A DNA stretch of 64,000 nucleotides. It comes from an uncultured Bacteroides sp. (GTDB lineage Bacteria; Bacteroidota; Bacteroidia; Cytophagales; Cyclobacteriaceae). The notes under the pieces were generated by a model. That model saw only the letters and a program-made list of their open reading frames with translations, was not told the origin of the DNA and did not search any database. This document shows positions 27,238-35,170 of the stretch, piece by piece; position 1 is the first letter of the stretch; each line of letters opens with the position of its first letter. The DNA lies in assembly GCA_902168185.1 (NCBI GenBank), contig CABHOV010000034.1, positions 124,001-188,000 on the forward strand, written 5' to 3'. Made by a program: the position numbers and the translations under genes.

Positions 27238-27915
27238 ATGAAATATATAATTACAGGCTGGCTACTAATCTTCGCACCAGCTTTAGCCCCTGTGCAACTA
27301 AAGGCACAATCAAATACAATAGAGGATGAAGAGGAGGTGGAAAACAGTTTCCAGTTCAAACCAGGAATATACCTGAGTTTTCAGAATTTTATTGAAAACA
27401 ACCCGATCCCTCCTGAGAATATACAAACCGACAGGAACCCCCAAAGTCGCGACTTCTATTTTCAATTATTTAAAGAAGGAAGTGTGACGGTCTCGCAGGA
27501 TGATTCGACATTTAGTATAAAAACAACAGACCTTTGGGGATACGCAAACGACAAAGCCGTATATGCAAGCAGAAGCCTTTTCAAAACCTTTTTACAAGCA
27601 CGTGAGATAGACGAACATCCCTTTGCTAAAATTACAATTATTGGAAAAATCTGCCTGATCTATTATATAAAAACGTTATCAAAAGATATTCGATTACAAG
27701 CAACCATAAACGCTAAACAAAGACCCGCAGAATTCATATTGAATACTGCAGATGGAAAAATTTACAAGGCAACTAATTCAAATTTGACAGACTTATTAAA
27801 AGACGATCCTGAGCTTTTAAAAGAGTATAATAAAACCCGGGAAGATCAAAGTATCAAGTTCTATATCTTTCTAAAAAAGTATAATGAAAGGAATCCATTG
27901 GTCTTAAAGGGATAA
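27238..27915 (+). CDS. Exported hypothetical protein
   Basis: A 225-residue protein with a signal peptide (MKYIITGWLLIFAPALAPVQLKAQ) and a mature chain that starts with an acidic run, DEEEVENSF. The body has repeated aromatic strands (FKPGIYLSFQNFIENNP, VYASRSLFKTFL) and ends in lysine-rich helices (LLKDDPELLKEYNKT). The opening FKPGIYLSFQ phrase occurs in various uncharacterised exported Bacteroidota proteins, but I cannot name a family. It has its own spacer upstream, with a possible TAnnTTTG element at 27180. Confidence 0.6.
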   Translation: MKYIITGWLLIFAPALAPVQLKAQSNTIEDEEEVENSFQFKPGIYLSFQNFIENNPIPPENIQTDRNPQSRDFYFQLFKEGSVTVSQDDSTFSIKTTDLWGYANDKAVYASRSLFKTFLQAREIDEHPFAKITIIGKICLIYYIKTLSKDIRLQATINAKQRPAEFILNTADGKIYKATNSNLTDLLKDDPELLKEYNKTREDQSIKFYIFLKKYNERNPLVLKG

Positions 27916-27956
27916 CTAAAAATTCATCCCCAAGAGAAATGCATAGCTATATCTTC

Positions 27957-28436
27957 TTATTTCTTTTTACTCATCAAAACCCAATTTTCATTGGACTTCT
28001 TAATCAATGCGTCTTCATCTTTTAACCAAGGTTCGAGGGAGTTAAACTTATTCCCGCTAAGGGCATGCGAAGAATTATAGAATAAGTATAGTTTACCATT
28101 CGTAATCTTGAATGTTTCAGGATTAATGTTTACTTTTTTCTTTTGTGCACCAACCGCCAACGCACAATATCCGTCATACTGAGGCAAGTACTTGGTAGGT
28201 TGTTTTATAAAGGCTTCCTGATTTTCGGTCGTAGAAAAATAATAGATCACGGCGTTATGTGTGGTCTTTATCTGCGGATCACCAGGCGTTGCTTTTCCCG
28301 ACACGAAGTATGCGACTACATCATAACCTCCAATGGCGACCTTATCTTTACCGATAGGGTTCACCTGACTATATGCAGAAGAAGCCGAAAACAGGAATAA
28401 AAAAGCAATTGCTACCTTAACGAAAATGAGTTTCAT
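27957..28436 (-). CDS. Exported YHS-domain protein
   Basis: A 159-residue protein with a signal peptide (ending SSAYSQ). The mature part matches the exported YHS-domain family: GGYDVVAYFVSG near residue 37, a TTHNAVIYYFSTTENQEAF strand-helix and YDGYCALAVGAQKK, then FKITNGKLYLFYN near the end. YHS domains often bind metals through Cys; here a single Cys is conserved in the DGYC motif. It is convergent with the previous gene. Confidence 0.85.
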   Translation of the reverse strand: MKLIFVKVAIAFLFLFSASSAYSQVNPIGKDKVAIGGYDVVAYFVSGKATPGDPQIKTTHNAVIYYFSTTENQEAFIKQPTKYLPQYDGYCALAVGAQKKKVNINPETFKITNGKLYLFYNSSHALSGNKFNSLEPWLKDEDALIKKSNENWVLMSKKK

Positions 28437-28440
28437 ATAA

Positions 28441-28766
28441 AAGAATTAAGAGTACATTCGGTTGTAATGTAGTCGAAATATCGTCAATCGTGTGCCGTGC
28501 AGTTGTCATTTACCTGACATACAAATGGATAATCATCAAAAACAATCATGAAATTTGAATCGCATTTGTACCTACTTTTCCACGTTTTCGCCTTTTACCT
28601 GGTACTGCTCAGATCACATATAAATCGGTAGCGCTTCCTGTATCGGTATAACACCCGGAAGAAAGAGAAGCAGGCACAAAAGTTTTAGCAATACAATGTT
28701 TACAACAGAATATACAAGCTTTCACGTGTAAATTATAGCACATCAATCTCTGTTAATTCTTATAGT
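28441..28766. other. 326-nt spacer upstream of ndh
   Basis: No convincing gene. A 27-codon hydrophobic ORF (ATG at 28548, TAG at 28629) starts MKFESHLYLLFHVFAFYLVL and could be a mini-protein, but nothing else supports it. The remainder probably holds the promoters of the divergent YHS and ndh genes; no strong motif was seen. Confidence 0.3.
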
Positions 28767-30095
28767 ATGAGTAACACACCAAAAAAAATTGTAGTAGTTG
28801 GCGGAGGGTTTGCCGGCCTCAATTTCATTAAACGCCTGGCGAATGATATGCGGTTTCAGATCACGCTGGTTGATAACAATAATTATCATTTTTTTCCACC
28901 GTTGCTATACCAGGTCGGGATGGCTTTCATTGAACCCTCCAACATCAGCTATCCATTCCGTAGAATGTTTCAGCAAAAGAAAAATCTCCGCTTTCATTTG
29001 GGATGTCTTGTACGAATTAACTCCACCGAGAATACCATTGAGACAGAACGCGATATACTGCCATACGACTATCTTGTGTTGGCGTTAGGTACTGAAACGA
29101 ATTACTTCGGTATGGAGAACGTGAAGAAAAATTCATGGACACTCAAAACGATCAACGATGCCACCAACCTGCGAAACCATTTACTTCTGAATATGGAGAA
29201 AGCGGTGAAGACTGTTGACCTGGCAGAACGCAAAAAACTTCTCAATGTAGTCATTGCCGGTGGCGGACCTACCGGTGTAGAGGTGGCTGGTATGCTGGCG
29301 GAAATGGCACACAAGATCGGCCCGAAAGAATACCCTGAAATAACAGGAGGAAGTTTTCCTATATACCTTATTGAAGCTGGTAAAGTATTGCTCGGACCGA
29401 TGAGTACCAAAGCACAGGACGAAGCAACAGCCGTCTTGAAAAAATTAGGGATCATTGTGAAACTCAACACTGCTGTTAAAGATTATGTTGACGGAAAAGT
29501 GATGCTTAGCAATGGAGAGGTTCTGGAGACAAACGCATTGATATGGACCAGTGGTGTTATAGGCCGGGAAGTAAGAGGACTTCCTGCTGAAATATTTGGC
29601 AGAGGCCGGAGAATCATGGTTGATGAATATTGTAAAGTAAAGGGCACAGAAAATATATTTGCTGTCGGAGATATAGCACTTCATACGCTCGATAAAAAAT
29701 TTCCGGGTGGTCATCCACAACTCGCACAGGTAGCGATACAACAGGGAAAACTGCTGGCAGAAAATTTCGTCAGGCTATACGAAAACAATTCACTGAAAGG
29801 CTTCCAATATAAAGATCGCGGTAGCATGGCCATCATCTCGAAATACAAAGCGGTAGCCGACCTGCCAAATGCATTTGTGAAAGGATTTTTTGCCTGGGTG
29901 GTTTGGTTATTTATACACCTGATCCCAATTGCCGGATTCAGAAATAAAGTGAAGCTTGCCTTTAGCTGGACGTGGTCGTTCATCACAGATGACCCAACGC
30001 TGCGACTCATTATCCGTCCCAGACCTGAAGAATTTACAGACCGCGAAAACAAAAAAGACAAGAATATTTACCAGGAGAACCTCGTAGAACGGTAG
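28767..30095 (+). CDS. ndh: Type II NADH:quinone oxidoreductase (NDH-2)
   Basis: A 442-residue membrane-associated flavoprotein that oxidises NADH and reduces menaquinone without pumping protons. The FAD site is VVVGGGFAGLNF at the N-terminus, the NADH Rossmann motif is VVIAGGGPTGVEVAGMLAEM near residue 168, and the second FAD motif is IFAVGDIA near 300. The quinone-facing HPQLAQVAIQQGKLLAEN block follows, and a C-terminal hydrophobic or amphipathic region (about 368-400) attaches it to the membrane. The length fits the bacterial NDH-2 group with this C-terminal extension. Confidence 0.93.
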   Translation: MSNTPKKIVVVGGGFAGLNFIKRLANDMRFQITLVDNNNYHFFPPLLYQVGMAFIEPSNISYPFRRMFQQKKNLRFHLGCLVRINSTENTIETERDILPYDYLVLALGTETNYFGMENVKKNSWTLKTINDATNLRNHLLLNMEKAVKTVDLAERKKLLNVVIAGGGPTGVEVAGMLAEMAHKIGPKEYPEITGGSFPIYLIEAGKVLLGPMSTKAQDEATAVLKKLGIIVKLNTAVKDYVDGKVMLSNGEVLETNALIWTSGVIGREVRGLPAEIFGRGRRIMVDEYCKVKGTENIFAVGDIALHTLDKKFPGGHPQLAQVAIQQGKLLAENFVRLYENNSLKGFQYKDRGSMAIISKYKAVADLPNAFVKGFFAWVVWLFIHLIPIAGFRNKVKLAFSWTWSFITDDPTLRLIIRPRPEEFTDRENKKDKNIYQENLVER

Positions 30096-30245
30096 GCATA
30101 TATGTAAATCAAACTATAACTATATCTGTGACACAGATTGTGGGTCTCAGTTTCACGCGTATTTTACTTGCTACAATAATATTACGCACTGTGCGTCATC
30201 TATAGTATAGGAAGATATCTGTCTTGCTTAGTTAATCACAATGGA

Positions 30246-30920
30246 ATGGATCCTAAAAATATCAGGGTAATTATAACAGGTGTTACGGGTATGGTGGGCG
30301 AAGGAGTCCTTCACAACTGTTTACAGCATCCCGATGTAACACAAGTACTGGTGATTACCAGGAAGCCGTCCGGAGTGCTACATCCGAAATTAAAAGAAAT
30401 TATTCACAACGATTTCTACGACCTCTCCCCGATCCGGCATGACCTGACAGGGTATAATGCCTGCTTCTTTTGCCTTGGCGTTTCTTCGGTGGGAATGAAA
30501 GAAGCAGATTATTTTAAATTGACGTATACACTTACCATGCATGTAGCCTCCACGCTGAGTGCATTAAATTCTGACATGACGTTCTGCTATATCTCCGGAG
30601 CGGGCACTGACAGCAGCGAGAAAGGGCGAAGTATGTGGGCCCGTGTAAAAGGGAAAACAGAAAACGACCTGATGAAACTTCCTTTCAGGAAAGTATATGC
30701 ATTTCGTCCGGGTTTCATTAAGCCAATGAAAGGTCTGACAAGAACACACGCCTTCTATAAATATATAAACTGGATGTTCCCGATAGGTCGCTCCCTATAT
30801 CCAGCCGGATTTTGTACACTGGAGGAGCTTGCCCAGGCGATGATCAACATTACAAAACTGGATTACACAAAAAAGGTAATTGAAGGCAAGGATATTATAA
30901 AACTGGCAGCCGTTGGATAG
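30246..30920 (+). CDS. Atypical short-chain dehydrogenase (NAD(P)-binding epimerase-like)
   Basis: A 224-residue NAD(P)-binding Rossmann protein of the atypical SDR group (TIP30/HTATIP2-like). The dinucleotide motif is GVTGMVGEG, followed by VITRKPS, a CFFCLGVSS strand, and a CYISGAGTDSSEKGRSMWARVK segment where a Ser and Lys stand near the usual active site. The Tyr-x-x-x-Lys pair is not clear, so catalysis is uncertain. It lies between ndh and a nitrilase gene but is separated by spacers of about 90-150 nt. Confidence 0.78.
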   Translation: MDPKNIRVIITGVTGMVGEGVLHNCLQHPDVTQVLVITRKPSGVLHPKLKEIIHNDFYDLSPIRHDLTGYNACFFCLGVSSVGMKEADYFKLTYTLTMHVASTLSALNSDMTFCYISGAGTDSSEKGRSMWARVKGKTENDLMKLPFRKVYAFRPGFIKPMKGLTRTHAFYKYINWMFPIGRSLYPAGFCTLEELAQAMINITKLDYTKKVIEGKDIIKLAAVG

Positions 30921-31012
30921 TGGCGCTATATATTTAGTTCGGTCCGAATTCCGCGAGAGGTCGCTAACCAAGTTATAAAAATCACGTTTAGATAGCATAA
31001 ACGTAACCCATC

Positions 31013-31963
31013 ATGCAAAACATAAAGATAGCCTCAGCACAATTCGAAAACAGGAGTGGAGACAAAGTATATAACCTGTCGGTGATTGACCGCCTTTCAC
31101 ACCAGGCGGCTTTACAAGGCGCACAAATGATTGCCTTTCATGAATGCTCTATTACCGGCTATACCTTTGCAAGACATCTCTCCAAAGAACAAATGCTTGA
31201 CCTGGCCGAATATATACCCGAAGGAGAAAGTATAACTGCATTGACAGACCTCTCCCAAAAAAACAACATCACTATTCTTGCGGGCTTGTTCGAAAAAGAC
31301 AGCAATGACAATTTATATAAAGCCTATGTATGTGTGAATCAAAATGGGTTGGTAGCAAAATTCAGAAAGCTGCATCCGTTTATCAATCCTCATTTAACAC
31401 CAGGCGATCAATATTGTGTTTTCGAATTATATGGATGGAAGTTCGGCATCCTCATTTGCTACGATAACAATATCATTGAAAACGTAAGGGCAACGACCCT
31501 GCTAGGCGCCAATGTGATTTTTATGCCGCATGTAACAATGTGTACACCTTCTACCAGACCAGGTGCAGGTTTCGTTGACCCTGCGCTTTGGAAGAACCGA
31601 GAAGCCGATCCTACTTCTTTACGACTTGAGTTCGATAGCATGAAAGGAAGAGGCTGGCTCATGAAATGGTTGCCTGCGAGAGCATACGACAATGCGATCT
31701 ATGCTATATTTTCTAATCCCATTGGCATGGATGACGACCAGTTGAAAAATGGTTGCTCGATGATCATCGATCCTTTCGGAGATATACTGGCAGAGTGTCG
31801 CACCCTCGGTGATGATTTTGTTATTGCAACGCTCACACCTGAAAAGCTCACGCAAGCTGGCGGCCAACGGTATATCAAAGCAAGGCGTCCGGATCTTTAC
31901 AAAGACATTCTCGGACAAGATCATCACTCCGAGCAAAAAGTGGTTTGGCTCGATACGAAATAG
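31013..31963 (+). CDS. Carbon-nitrogen hydrolase (nitrilase superfamily)
   Basis: A 316-residue cytosolic amidase or nitrilase-type hydrolase with the full catalytic set: Glu44 in FHECSITGY, Lys119 in KFRKLHPF and Cys149 in ILICYDNN. Length and the added C-terminal region with KARRPDLYKDIL resemble the N-carbamoylputrescine amidase and aliphatic amidase groups. Substrate cannot be assigned. The tRNA-Arg gene and the accessory islet begin about 110 nt downstream, so it may mark the edge of the conserved backbone. Confidence 0.88.
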   Translation: MQNIKIASAQFENRSGDKVYNLSVIDRLSHQAALQGAQMIAFHECSITGYTFARHLSKEQMLDLAEYIPEGESITALTDLSQKNNITILAGLFEKDSNDNLYKAYVCVNQNGLVAKFRKLHPFINPHLTPGDQYCVFELYGWKFGILICYDNNIIENVRATTLLGANVIFMPHVTMCTPSTRPGAGFVDPALWKNREADPTSLRLEFDSMKGRGWLMKWLPARAYDNAIYAIFSNPIGMDDDQLKNGCSMIIDPFGDILAECRTLGDDFVIATLTPEKLTQAGGQRYIKARRPDLYKDILGQDHHSEQKVVWLDTK

Positions 31964-32049
31964 AGAACGCTCTCTCACACGACTTGACAGTAAAACAGAG
32001 AATTATCGGGAGGATGTGTCTGAACATTTTTTCGGTATCAAGCTTTGCT

Positions 32050-32057
32050 TATTTTTG
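32050..32057 (+). promoter_or_regulatory. Bacteroidota-type -7 element for tRNA-Arg
   Basis: TATTTTTG matches the TAnnTTTG -7 consensus of Bacteroidota primary-sigma promoters. It stands 17 nt before the tRNA start. A T-rich run at about 32027-32033 is at the distance expected for the weak -33 TTTG element, though it reads TTTTC. Confidence 0.5.
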
Positions 32058-32074
32058 CAGCACTTGATATCCAT

Positions 32075-32146
32075 GGCTCCGTATTTCAATGGATAGAATT
32101 TCAGATTCCGATTCTGAAGATGCAGGTTCGATTCCTGCCGGGGCCA
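32075..32146 (+). tRNA. tRNA-Arg (anticodon CCG)
   Basis: A 72-nt cloverleaf: acceptor GGCTCCG pairs with CGGGGCC (one wobble), a short D-arm encloses AATGGATA, the anticodon stem TCAGA/TCTGA holds the loop TTCCGAT with anticodon CCG at 32108-32110, and the T-arm is GCAGG TTCGATT CCTGC. The discriminator base is A and no CCA is encoded. It reads CGG codons. The accessory islet begins directly downstream, as expected for a tRNA 3' end used as an integration site. Confidence 0.93.
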
Positions 32147-32170
32147 CTTGAACAGAATCAATAGAAATCA

Positions 32171-32216
32171 AAACCGCCTAATTCGTATGGAAAAGCGGTT
32201 TTTTGTATTTTAAGCC
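32171..32216. repeat. tRNA terminator, left copy of a 45-nt direct repeat
   Basis: AAACCGC and GCGGTTT form a hairpin followed by a T run, a good terminator for tRNA-Arg. The block, continuing through GTATTTTAAGC, recurs at 34743-34788 with about 38 of 45 positions the same. The two copies bracket the IS3 relic and HEPN operon. Confidence 0.7.
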
Positions 32217-32286
32217 ATTCCAAAATATGCACTTTTAATCGTTGTGTAAGCTTCCCATATTTTGGACGTCCACAAATTAGAAAATT

Positions 32287-32524
32287 TCATTTATAGTTGC
32301 AGCCCCTATGGATCTGTGAGAAACTCTTTGCAGTTTTCCATAAATCCACGGTCAGCATATCCACCGGACTTCGCCCGTTCAGCGCATCGTGCGGACGTTC
32401 ATGGTTATAGGCATGCATCCATTCGATGGCTTTCCAGGCTGAATAAATTGAAGATTGATCTGATGTTCTTCACACCCGAATTTTCTCCCACTAAGAGTGC
32501 ATCACTCATAAAGTCCATAGACCA
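32287..32524 (-). pseudogene. IS3-family transposase (OrfB) relic
   Basis: On the minus strand, 32489-32524 encodes WSMDFMSDALLV, the start of the DDE core in IS3-family OrfB proteins. Then 32287-32439 encodes a C-terminal block with WMHAYNHERPHDALNG and RSPVDML, ending in TGA. The two pieces are in different frames and the roughly 100-residue catalytic centre between them is missing, so an internal deletion has joined the ends. A TAG precedes the first block in frame. No orfA and no terminal inverted repeats were found. It cannot encode an active transposase. Confidence 0.8.
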
Positions 32525-32671
32525 GACCATCTACCAGTTCAGAATATCTTCATCCAGACAGCGTCACCAGCTCGTTGGCGGAAATCCGGAGCAAACTGCT
32601 AAAAATATAACTTCTTGATCATATCATCCTCAGAAGCGAAAGCTATCACTCGTTCACTGACGAGGTTTGAT

Positions 32672-33508
32672 CTAAACCTTCGGCCATACAAATTCCAGAT
32701 TATACTTATCCTCAACAAGATTTTGGAATTCGTTCACGCGCTCCAACAATGAAAATGCTATGTGTGGAGGTAGCCGGTAGTTAAGCTTGTACCTCACATC
32801 AGAGTATGCTTTTCGTAAAAAGTCAAACATTAGCTGTTCGTCATTCGTGTTGCATGGAAATATGCTTTTTACTTGGGGAAGATAGCAGCCTATTAGGTCA
32901 ATCAGTTTGGAAAGATTGTGGGTAGTCGGGCGGTATTTCAAATGTGCTTTGATTGAAGCGATACACATTTGCTCCATTGACTGGTGAAGAAGAAAGACTG
33001 CTACATCGTGAAAGTGACTGCCCAGCGCATCGGAGGCCATCGCCAGAAAATTTCCTGAGAGATCAAATGAACGCTTACATTCCCGGGCGAGTTTGCTTTG
33101 ATCGACATCTGCATCAACTGTTTTGATTTCATCCACCTTAATAGGGCTATTCACTGCTAGGTGCAAAACATGGCCTTCGCTGAACACCCGACAAAAGAAA
33201 GGATGAAGTTGCTGTATTGCAGTAAGAACAGGTCGTTCACTATGTGACAATACATTTACCGACAAACCATCTGGGAATTCATTCTTAACAAGATCGATGA
33301 TCTCGTGATCTTTGTAGTGACTAGAGTTGGACTGTACTATCAGCAGGTCATAGTGATGATGTTCTGATGTTGTTGCCTGGAAGCAACTGGTATAATTCAC
33401 TATCGAAAGAGTATGCCCGAAACACACTACAGCAACGGGAGATATTTCCCTTACGATTCCATCAATGATAGAACGGAATTCCGGTGTAGTGATGTCGGGC
33501 AGGCGCAT
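32672..33508 (-). CDS. Nucleotidyltransferase-like plus HEPN domain fusion protein
   Basis: A 278-residue soluble protein. Residues 1-135 resemble a minimal nucleotidyltransferase: VAVVCFGH (in place of the usual GS motif), a YDLLIV strand carrying one acidic residue where the fold has Asp-x-Asp, then a predicted strand SVNVLSHS. Residues 145-275 match a HEPN domain of the PF05168 type: FLLHQSMEQMCIASI helix, THNLSKLIDLI, and AYSDVRYKLNYRL. The Rx4-6H RNase motif is not clear. It starts 2 nt after a small paralog gene; all three genes form one tight operon. A toxin-antitoxin or RNA-modifying role is inference from the domain pair. Confidence 0.75.
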   Translation of the reverse strand: MRLPDITTPEFRSIIDGIVREISPVAVVCFGHTLSIVNYTSCFQATTSEHHHYDLLIVQSNSSHYKDHEIIDLVKNEFPDGLSVNVLSHSERPVLTAIQQLHPFFCRVFSEGHVLHLAVNSPIKVDEIKTVDADVDQSKLARECKRSFDLSGNFLAMASDALGSHFHDVAVFLLHQSMEQMCIASIKAHLKYRPTTHNLSKLIDLIGCYLPQVKSIFPCNTNDEQLMFDFLRKAYSDVRYKLNYRLPPHIAFSLLERVNEFQNLVEDKYNLEFVWPKV

Positions 33509-33510
33509 AC

Positions 33511-33846
33511 CTATTTTCTTTTTGTGGCCTTCGGTTTATTCAATGCGATAAGCTCGTTGTACATCTTTACAGCCTGCCTTTCGATGGCCCGAAATTCGGG
33601 TTGCATTTGCTTGCTGTGTTTGTCGAGTATTTTTGAATACTGGTTGTAGGTCTTATCGGTGCCATCATCAAGCTCAACATTTTTCAGGATGAGGTGATCG
33701 AGGTTGGGTTCAAAATCATAGGGGCCTAAACCGATATGCTCCAGGTCATCAAAGAACCTCCTGCACTTTAGCTGCTGTTCAATGAGGTAGATCGTTACCT
33801 GTTCATGACTGGCCAACCTCGTCAGGGATATAATACTTTTTGACAT
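33511..33846 (-). CDS. Small islet protein A, paralog of the preceding gene
   Basis: A 111-residue soluble protein, second in the HEPN operon, with its stop 2 nt before the HEPN fusion start. It shares with the 33864-34229 product the pattern TIYLIEQQLKCRRFF, a GLGPYDFEPNLDHLIL block and a C-terminal QAVKMYNELIAL helix, so the two arose by duplication. It ends in a basic KPKATKRK tail. Small paired proteins of this kind accompany HEPN-NTase genes in Bacteroidota islands as I recall, but I know no described function. Confidence 0.65.
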   Translation of the reverse strand: MSKSIISLTRLASHEQVTIYLIEQQLKCRRFFDDLEHIGLGPYDFEPNLDHLILKNVELDDGTDKTYNQYSKILDKHSKQMQPEFRAIERQAVKMYNELIALNKPKATKRK

Positions 33847-33863
33847 GGCTACAGGATTTGATT

Positions 33864-34229
33864 CTATGAAACCTTGGCTTCCTTCTTAACAGTGTTGAGT
33901 TTTTTCCTTTGCTCAAGTAGTTCGTAGTACGCTTTCAAAGCTTGCTTCATGATGGCGTCATTATCAGCATCAATCTTCTTGCTCCGTTCGATAATTTCAT
34001 AATAGGCATCAAAGGTGAAATCCAATTCATCATCCATATCCAGGCTTCGCAGAATGAGCGTATCGAGGTGCGGCTGGAAGTAGCAGTCATCTAGGCCCAT
34101 CTGCTGAAGGGTGTTGAAGAACTTGCGGCTTTTGAGTTCTTCTTTGATGAGAAATAATGTCAGTTGCAGATCATTCGGCAACTTTACAAGCCGATAAGGT
34201 GAGTTTATAAATTTCATACTATCAACCAT
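33864..34229 (-). CDS. Small islet protein B
   Basis: A 121-residue soluble protein, first in the HEPN operon. Conserved with its paralog are LTLFLIKEELKSRKFF, a GLDDCYFQPHLDTLIL block, an acidic DMDDELD loop and a QALKAYYELLEQRKK helix. It ends in a lysine-rich tail (NTVKKEAKVS). Translation could start at Met1 or at Met5. The 73-nt spacer upstream is shared with the divergent LuxR-type regulator and contains a dyad. No family name is known to me. Confidence 0.65.
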   Translation of the reverse strand: MVDSMKFINSPYRLVKLPNDLQLTLFLIKEELKSRKFFNTLQQMGLDDCYFQPHLDTLILRSLDMDDELDFTFDAYYEIIERSKKIDADNDAIMKQALKAYYELLEQRKKLNTVKKEAKVS

Positions 34230-34242
34230 TTACATTAAAAAT

Positions 34243-34265
34243 GTACCCGTATAAATATGGGGGTA
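34243..34265. promoter_or_regulatory. Dyad in the divergent islet promoter region
   Basis: TACCCGTAT and ATATGGGGGTA form an imperfect inverted repeat in the AT-rich spacer between islet protein B and the LuxR-type regulator. It is a plausible operator for that regulator; the assignment is by position only. Confidence 0.35.
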
Positions 34266-34302
34266 AAAATACCTAAATATTTCTATCTATTAATATTGGT
34301 AT

Positions 34303-34506
34303 GTGAAAAAAGTTGATATCACAGAAAAGCAGCTTCAAGTGCTCCGATTGATTTCGGAGGGTCATAGTAGCGAAGAGATTGCTAAAAGTCTTGGAAATAG
34401 TAAGAAGACAATTGACGCAATTCGTATTGAAATGCTGAACAGATTTCAAGTAAGAAATGCAGCCCATTTGGTCGCTTATGGATTTAGAAAAAAGTGGCTT
34501 AAATGA
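34303..34506 (+). CDS. Solo LuxR-type HTH regulator, 67 aa
   Basis: A 67-residue protein that is only a GerE/LuxR DNA-binding domain: ITEKQLQVLRLISEGHSSEEI, then AKSLGNSKKTIDAIRIEMLNRF and a basic RKKWLK end. There is no receiver or ligand domain. The start is GTG at 34303, overlapping an out-of-frame ATG two bases earlier. It diverges from the three-gene HEPN operon and is the obvious candidate for its regulator. A double hairpin follows. Confidence 0.85.
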   Translation: MKKVDITEKQLQVLRLISEGHSSEEIAKSLGNSKKTIDAIRIEMLNRFQVRNAAHLVAYGFRKKWLK

Positions 34507-34509
34507 TTT

Positions 34510-34559
34510 ACCGCTTAGTGCGGTTTCATATATTTAGAGCTCTCTCTACTTAAGAGAGA
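34510..34559 (+). terminator. Tandem hairpins after the LuxR-type gene
   Basis: A 5-bp stem (ACCGC/GCGGT, 34510-34524) with a following T-rich stretch is succeeded by a second stem of TCTCTCT and AGAGAGA (34541-34559). Both lie within 55 nt after the regulator's stop. Confidence 0.5.
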
Positions 34560-34588
34560 ATTCGTATATATATACAGCTCATTTCGGA

Positions 34589-34666
34589 TCACTGCCCCTC
34601 CCTTCTAAATGTTCATCAAGATAGGAGTATATATATACCTTTAGAAAGATAGGTTCACTTTTGCAA
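34589..34666. repeat. Direct repeat R1 (about 70 nt), left copy
   Basis: The block with ATAGGAGTATATATA followed by CCTTTAGAAAG and ending CACTTTTG recurs at 35999-36067 in the same orientation, with about 80 percent identity and two small indels. The two copies flank the dioxygenase gene and a possible gene relic. No coding capacity. Confidence 0.7.
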
Positions 34667-34742
34667 CCTATACTTTCAAATGCGCTGTAAGTAAAATAGC
34701 CTAGTCTCGTGACTCCACTAAAGCTGAAAGGATAAGAATTTC

Positions 34743-34788
34743 GAAACCGCTTAATTCGAAAGGATGGGCGGTTTTTGTATTTTAAGCT
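34743..34788. repeat. Right copy of the tRNA-terminator direct repeat
   Basis: AAACCGC ... GCGGTTTTT, then GTATTTTAAGC, matches the block after tRNA-Arg at 32171-32216. About 25 nt upstream, CTCCACT stands where the tRNA copy has GGCCACT, so this may be the remains of a tRNA 3' end and its terminator. It marks a possible right edge of a 2.6-kb insertion. Confidence 0.6.
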
Positions 34789-35170
34789 AACTCCGGTCTC
34801 CAGAGTTATCAAAGTTATTTTCGGTTTCTTGTCTCTGTTAATGGTGAAGGACGAAGCCTTTGTCAATTCCGCTATGAATTGTAGAAATGTATTTTTCAGC
34901 TATCTGTTTATTCTCACTGCCAGGTCCGCATTTGCTTCCGATATACTTGCCCGATACTCTTTCGTTTTGTTCGTTTAGAGAGTTTTTTATTTTTGTCTCT
35001 ATGAGAATGACCGTAATGCTGTAATGTCTTTTCAAGCTTAGTTCCTTAAGCAACGCGCTTTATTTAACAAAGCGTATTCTCTTGTTATTCATTTTATCAA
35101 AAAATCTTAAACCAAGCACACTGGGCAATAGGTTCGTTGTTGTCTGTAGGTGGTTTTAAACAAAAAAATC
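34789..35170. other. Non-coding stretch with a possible gene relic
   Basis: No intact gene. On the minus strand two adjoining frames (a 71-codon one to 35053 and part of one from 34866) give charged, non-repetitive peptides such as NEQNERVSGKYIGSK and SFTINRDKKPKIT that could be the halves of one frameshifted gene. No homology was recognised, so this is a weak call. The promoter of the dioxygenase gene must lie in the right part. Confidence 0.25.

Noticed and set aside
33100-33500. Classic MNT/HEPN two-gene toxin-antitoxin assignment
   Set aside because: The domains are fused, the GS and Asp-x-Asp motifs are incomplete and the Rx4-6H motif is not clear, so the standard label would overstate the evidence.
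34699-34720. Possible tRNA 3' remnant (TAGTCTCGTGACTCCA)
   Set aside because: No T-loop (TTCGAAT-like) or other arms could be found, so only the repeat itself is reported.
34579-35053. Two minus-strand ORFs as an intact or split gene
   Set aside because: No family similarity; kept only as a weak relic note.
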